From Lachnospiraceae bacterium (GTDB lineage: Bacteria > Bacillota_A > Clostridia > Lachnospirales > Lachnospiraceae), in contig JAGBQU010000274.1 in the NCBI GenBank assembly GCA_017632755.1, forward strand, positions 1 through 6,820: a DNA stretch of 6,820 bases. The letters are read 5' to 3'. Shown one piece after another: positions 5,486 to 6,820 of this stretch; the first letter of the stretch is position 1; each line of letters begins with the position of its first letter. A model generated the notes under the pieces. It was not told the DNA's origin, made no database searches, and saw nothing but the letters and a program-made list of their open reading frames with translations. The position numbers were made by a program, and so were the translations under genes.

Positions 5486-6820
5486 GGACAGACACTTTAT
5501 TTGGAATGTAATGCAGGTATCAGCGGAGATATGACAGTTGCGGCGCTGCTGGATCTGGGTGCAGATGAGCAGGTTTTAAGAAATGTATTAGACACCCTGC
5601 CATTGACCGGCTATGAGATCGCCGTCTCCAGAGTACAAAAATCGGGCATTGACTGCTGTGATTTTTCTGTAAAACTGGACAAGGAACACGAAAATCACGA
5701 TCATGATATGGAATATCTGCATGGCGATGGAAACTCTTATATGCATGATCACGCGCATGAACATGAACATAGCCATGAACATGAACATGATCACGAACAT
5801 ACACACGAACATAGCCACGAACATGAACATACGCATGAGCATGATCACGAACATACGCATGAACATACACATGAACATACACATGAGCATCATCACGCGC
5901 ACCGTGGAATGAAGGAGATCACACAGATCATAGAGCAGGGGCAGATGACGGCTCGTGCAAAAGAGCTTGCGCTCAAGATCTTTGATGTTCTCGCGGTGGC
6001 AGAGTCGAAGGCTCACGGGATACCGGTTGAAAAGGTACATTTTCATGAGGTTGGCGCGGTGGATTCCATCGTGGATATCGTAGCTGTGGCAGTCTGTCTG
6101 GACAATCTTGACATCACGGATGTGATCGTTCCCAGACTCTGTGAGGGTACAGGGACCGTTCGCTGTCAGCATGGCATCTTGCCTATTCCGGTTCCCGCAG
6201 TTTCACGCATCCTCAGCGAATATGAACTGCCGCTCACATTTATCGATGTGCAGGGCGAATTTGTGACGCCGACAGGAGCTGCGATCGTTGCGGCCGTCAT
6301 GACGTCAGACCGGTTGCCGGGGACAGTTAAGATCAGCAGGATCGGTCTTGGTGCCGGAAAAAGGACGTATGAGCGCCCAAGTATATTACGAGCAATGCTC
6401 TTAAAAGATGTTTCGGGTGAAAAAACGGATATGATCTATAAGCTTGAGAGCAACATCGATGACTGCAGCGGTGAGACGCTGGGTTATGTGATGGGACAGC
6501 TTTTGCATGCGGGAGCGCGCGATGTTCATTATCATCCTGTTTTTATGAAAAAGAACCGGCCGGGATGGCAGCTGAATGTGATCTGCAAGGCGGAAGATAT
6601 CCCTGCACTTGAGACGATCATCTTTAAAAATACCACAACGATCGGCATCCGCAGGATGCCGATGGAGCGATCGATCCTGCCAAGAGAGACAGGCACGGTC
6701 AATACCCAGTACGGAGAAGTGCAGGTCAAGATCTGCATGATCGGAGATGAAAAGAGATATTATCCGGAATACGAGAGCGTTGCAGCACTCTGCCAAAAAA
6801 ACGGTATTTCCTATCAGAAA
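5483..6820 (+). CDS. larC: LarC, nickel insertase of nickel-pincer cofactor synthesis (3' end outside window)
   Basis: LarC inserts nickel into the dithio-dicarboxy pyridinium mononucleotide in a CTP-dependent reaction, the last step of nickel-pincer cofactor synthesis. The 446 codons present are open to the right edge. The N-terminus has LECNAGISGDMTVAALLDLG (7-26). An exceptionally His-rich insert spans about 69-140. Conserved blocks follow: EKVHFHEVGAVDSIVDIVAV (183-202), HGILPIPVPA, GEFVTPTGAAI (258-268), GLGAGKRTYERPSILR (288-303), NIDDCSGETLGY (324-335) and TTTIGIR in the LarC2 half. The C-terminal YYPEYESVAALCQKNGI is typical of the end of the protein, so probably only some tens of residues are missing. 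LarC1 and LarC2 regions form one unbroken frame, unlike Lactobacillus plantarum, where they are separate frames joined by ribosomal frameshifting. larB lies 52 bases upstream; larE and any larA are not visible here. Confidence 0.95.
   Translation, partial: MGQTLYLECNAGISGDMTVAALLDLGADEQVLRNVLDTLPLTGYEIAVSRVQKSGIDCCDFSVKLDKEHENHDHDMEYLHGDGNSYMHDHAHEHEHSHEHEHDHEHTHEHSHEHEHTHEHDHEHTHEHTHEHTHEHHHAHRGMKEITQIIEQGQMTARAKELALKIFDVLAVAESKAHGIPVEKVHFHEVGAVDSIVDIVAVAVCLDNLDITDVIVPRLCEGTGTVRCQHGILPIPVPAVSRILSEYELPLTFIDVQGEFVTPTGAAIVAAVMTSDRLPGTVKISRIGLGAGKRTYERPSILRAMLLKDVSGEKTDMIYKLESNIDDCSGETLGYVMGQLLHAGARDVHYHPVFMKKNRPGWQLNVICKAEDIPALETIIFKNTTTIGIRRMPMERSILPRETGTVNTQYGEVQVKICMIGDEKRYYPEYESVAALCQKNGISYQK
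5744..5902 (+). repeat. Degenerate 12-bp tandem repeat encoding an alternating His tract in LarC
   Basis: From codon 88 every second codon is CAT or CAC for 25 consecutive histidines, then HHAH, giving 28 His in 53 residues. Four more His lie just upstream (69-87). The unit is about 12 bp, CATGAACATNNN (His-Glu-His-X with X mostly Thr, Ser, Glu or Asp). The 3' part is the most uniform: two exact CATGAACATACA copies at 5858-5881. A longer block starting CATAGCCAYGAACATGAA recurs 42 bases apart (5768 and 5810), showing higher-order duplication. The tract probably binds or stores nickel ions. It also explains long spurious open frames rich in Met, His, Val and Asn on both strands. Confidence 0.9.
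6420..6441 (+). other. A6 run at the LarC1/LarC2 linker with nearby -1 frame stop
   Basis: Six adenines (6420-6425) fall in codons GAA-AAA-ACG of the linker between the LarC1 and LarC2 parts. A -1 slip there would reach TAA at 6439-6441 within a few codons and yield a LarC1-only protein of about 318 residues. The run is not a canonical XXXYYYZ slippery heptamer in this frame, so function is speculative. Confidence 0.25.

Noticed and set aside
5744..5902. CRISPR-like or regulatory repeat array
   Set aside because: The repeats are contiguous, degenerate, in frame and coding within larC, with no unique spacers.
5520..6172. Long open frames on the - strand and a + strand Met/Asn-rich frame across the His tract
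   Set aside because: They are low-complexity products of the CATGAACAT repeat in other frames and lack family motifs, while the larC frame is strongly conserved.

Overview
The window looks like chromosomal DNA of a Gram-positive anaerobe of the Clostridia, most likely a Lachnospiraceae-type gut bacterium. This is an inference from strong AGGAGG-type ribosome binding sites, moderate GC, tight same-strand gene packing, a eukaryote-like type II isocitrate dehydrogenase, an MBOAT/SGNH acylation pair and nickel-pincer cofactor genes. Every gene I can support is on the + strand, and no gap between genes exceeds about 55 bases.

Layout: (1) bases 1-111 hold the last 36 codons of an unidentified gene with a hydrophobic tail. 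(2) Bases 124-458 hold the remains of a GntR/FCD-family regulator. The DNA-binding half is gone, the reading frame near the start is broken, and the metal/ligand-binding half survives. Its stop codon overlaps the next start (ATGA). (3) icd, an NADP-dependent isocitrate dehydrogenase, is complete with its catalytic residues. (4) An MBOAT membrane O-acyltransferase is followed by (5) a membrane-anchored SGNH-like protein with an extra acidic linker and a C-terminal ILEI-like domain. Together they form a typical pair for acylating an exported glycan. (6) larB and (7) larC are nickel-pincer nucleotide cofactor genes. larB has a single in-frame TAG at codon 135 with perfect homology on both sides. 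larC is open to the right edge of the window, is one continuous frame rather than split into larC1/larC2, and carries a very long alternating histidine tract.

How the parts work together: LarB starts the cofactor pathway from nicotinic acid adenine dinucleotide. LarE, expected nearby but not in the window, adds sulfur, and LarC inserts nickel. The cofactor serves LarA-type racemases and epimerases. The acylation pair and icd have no evident functional link to this pathway. They may share transcripts only because they are adjacent.

Points most worth a second look: the amber codon in larB; the 32-histidine stretch in LarC; the truncated regulator translationally coupled to icd; the unusual C-terminal extension and altered catalytic block of the SGNH protein; and an A6 run exactly at the LarC1/LarC2 linker. 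I saw no rRNA, tRNA, CRISPR array, insertion sequence or convincing intrinsic terminator.
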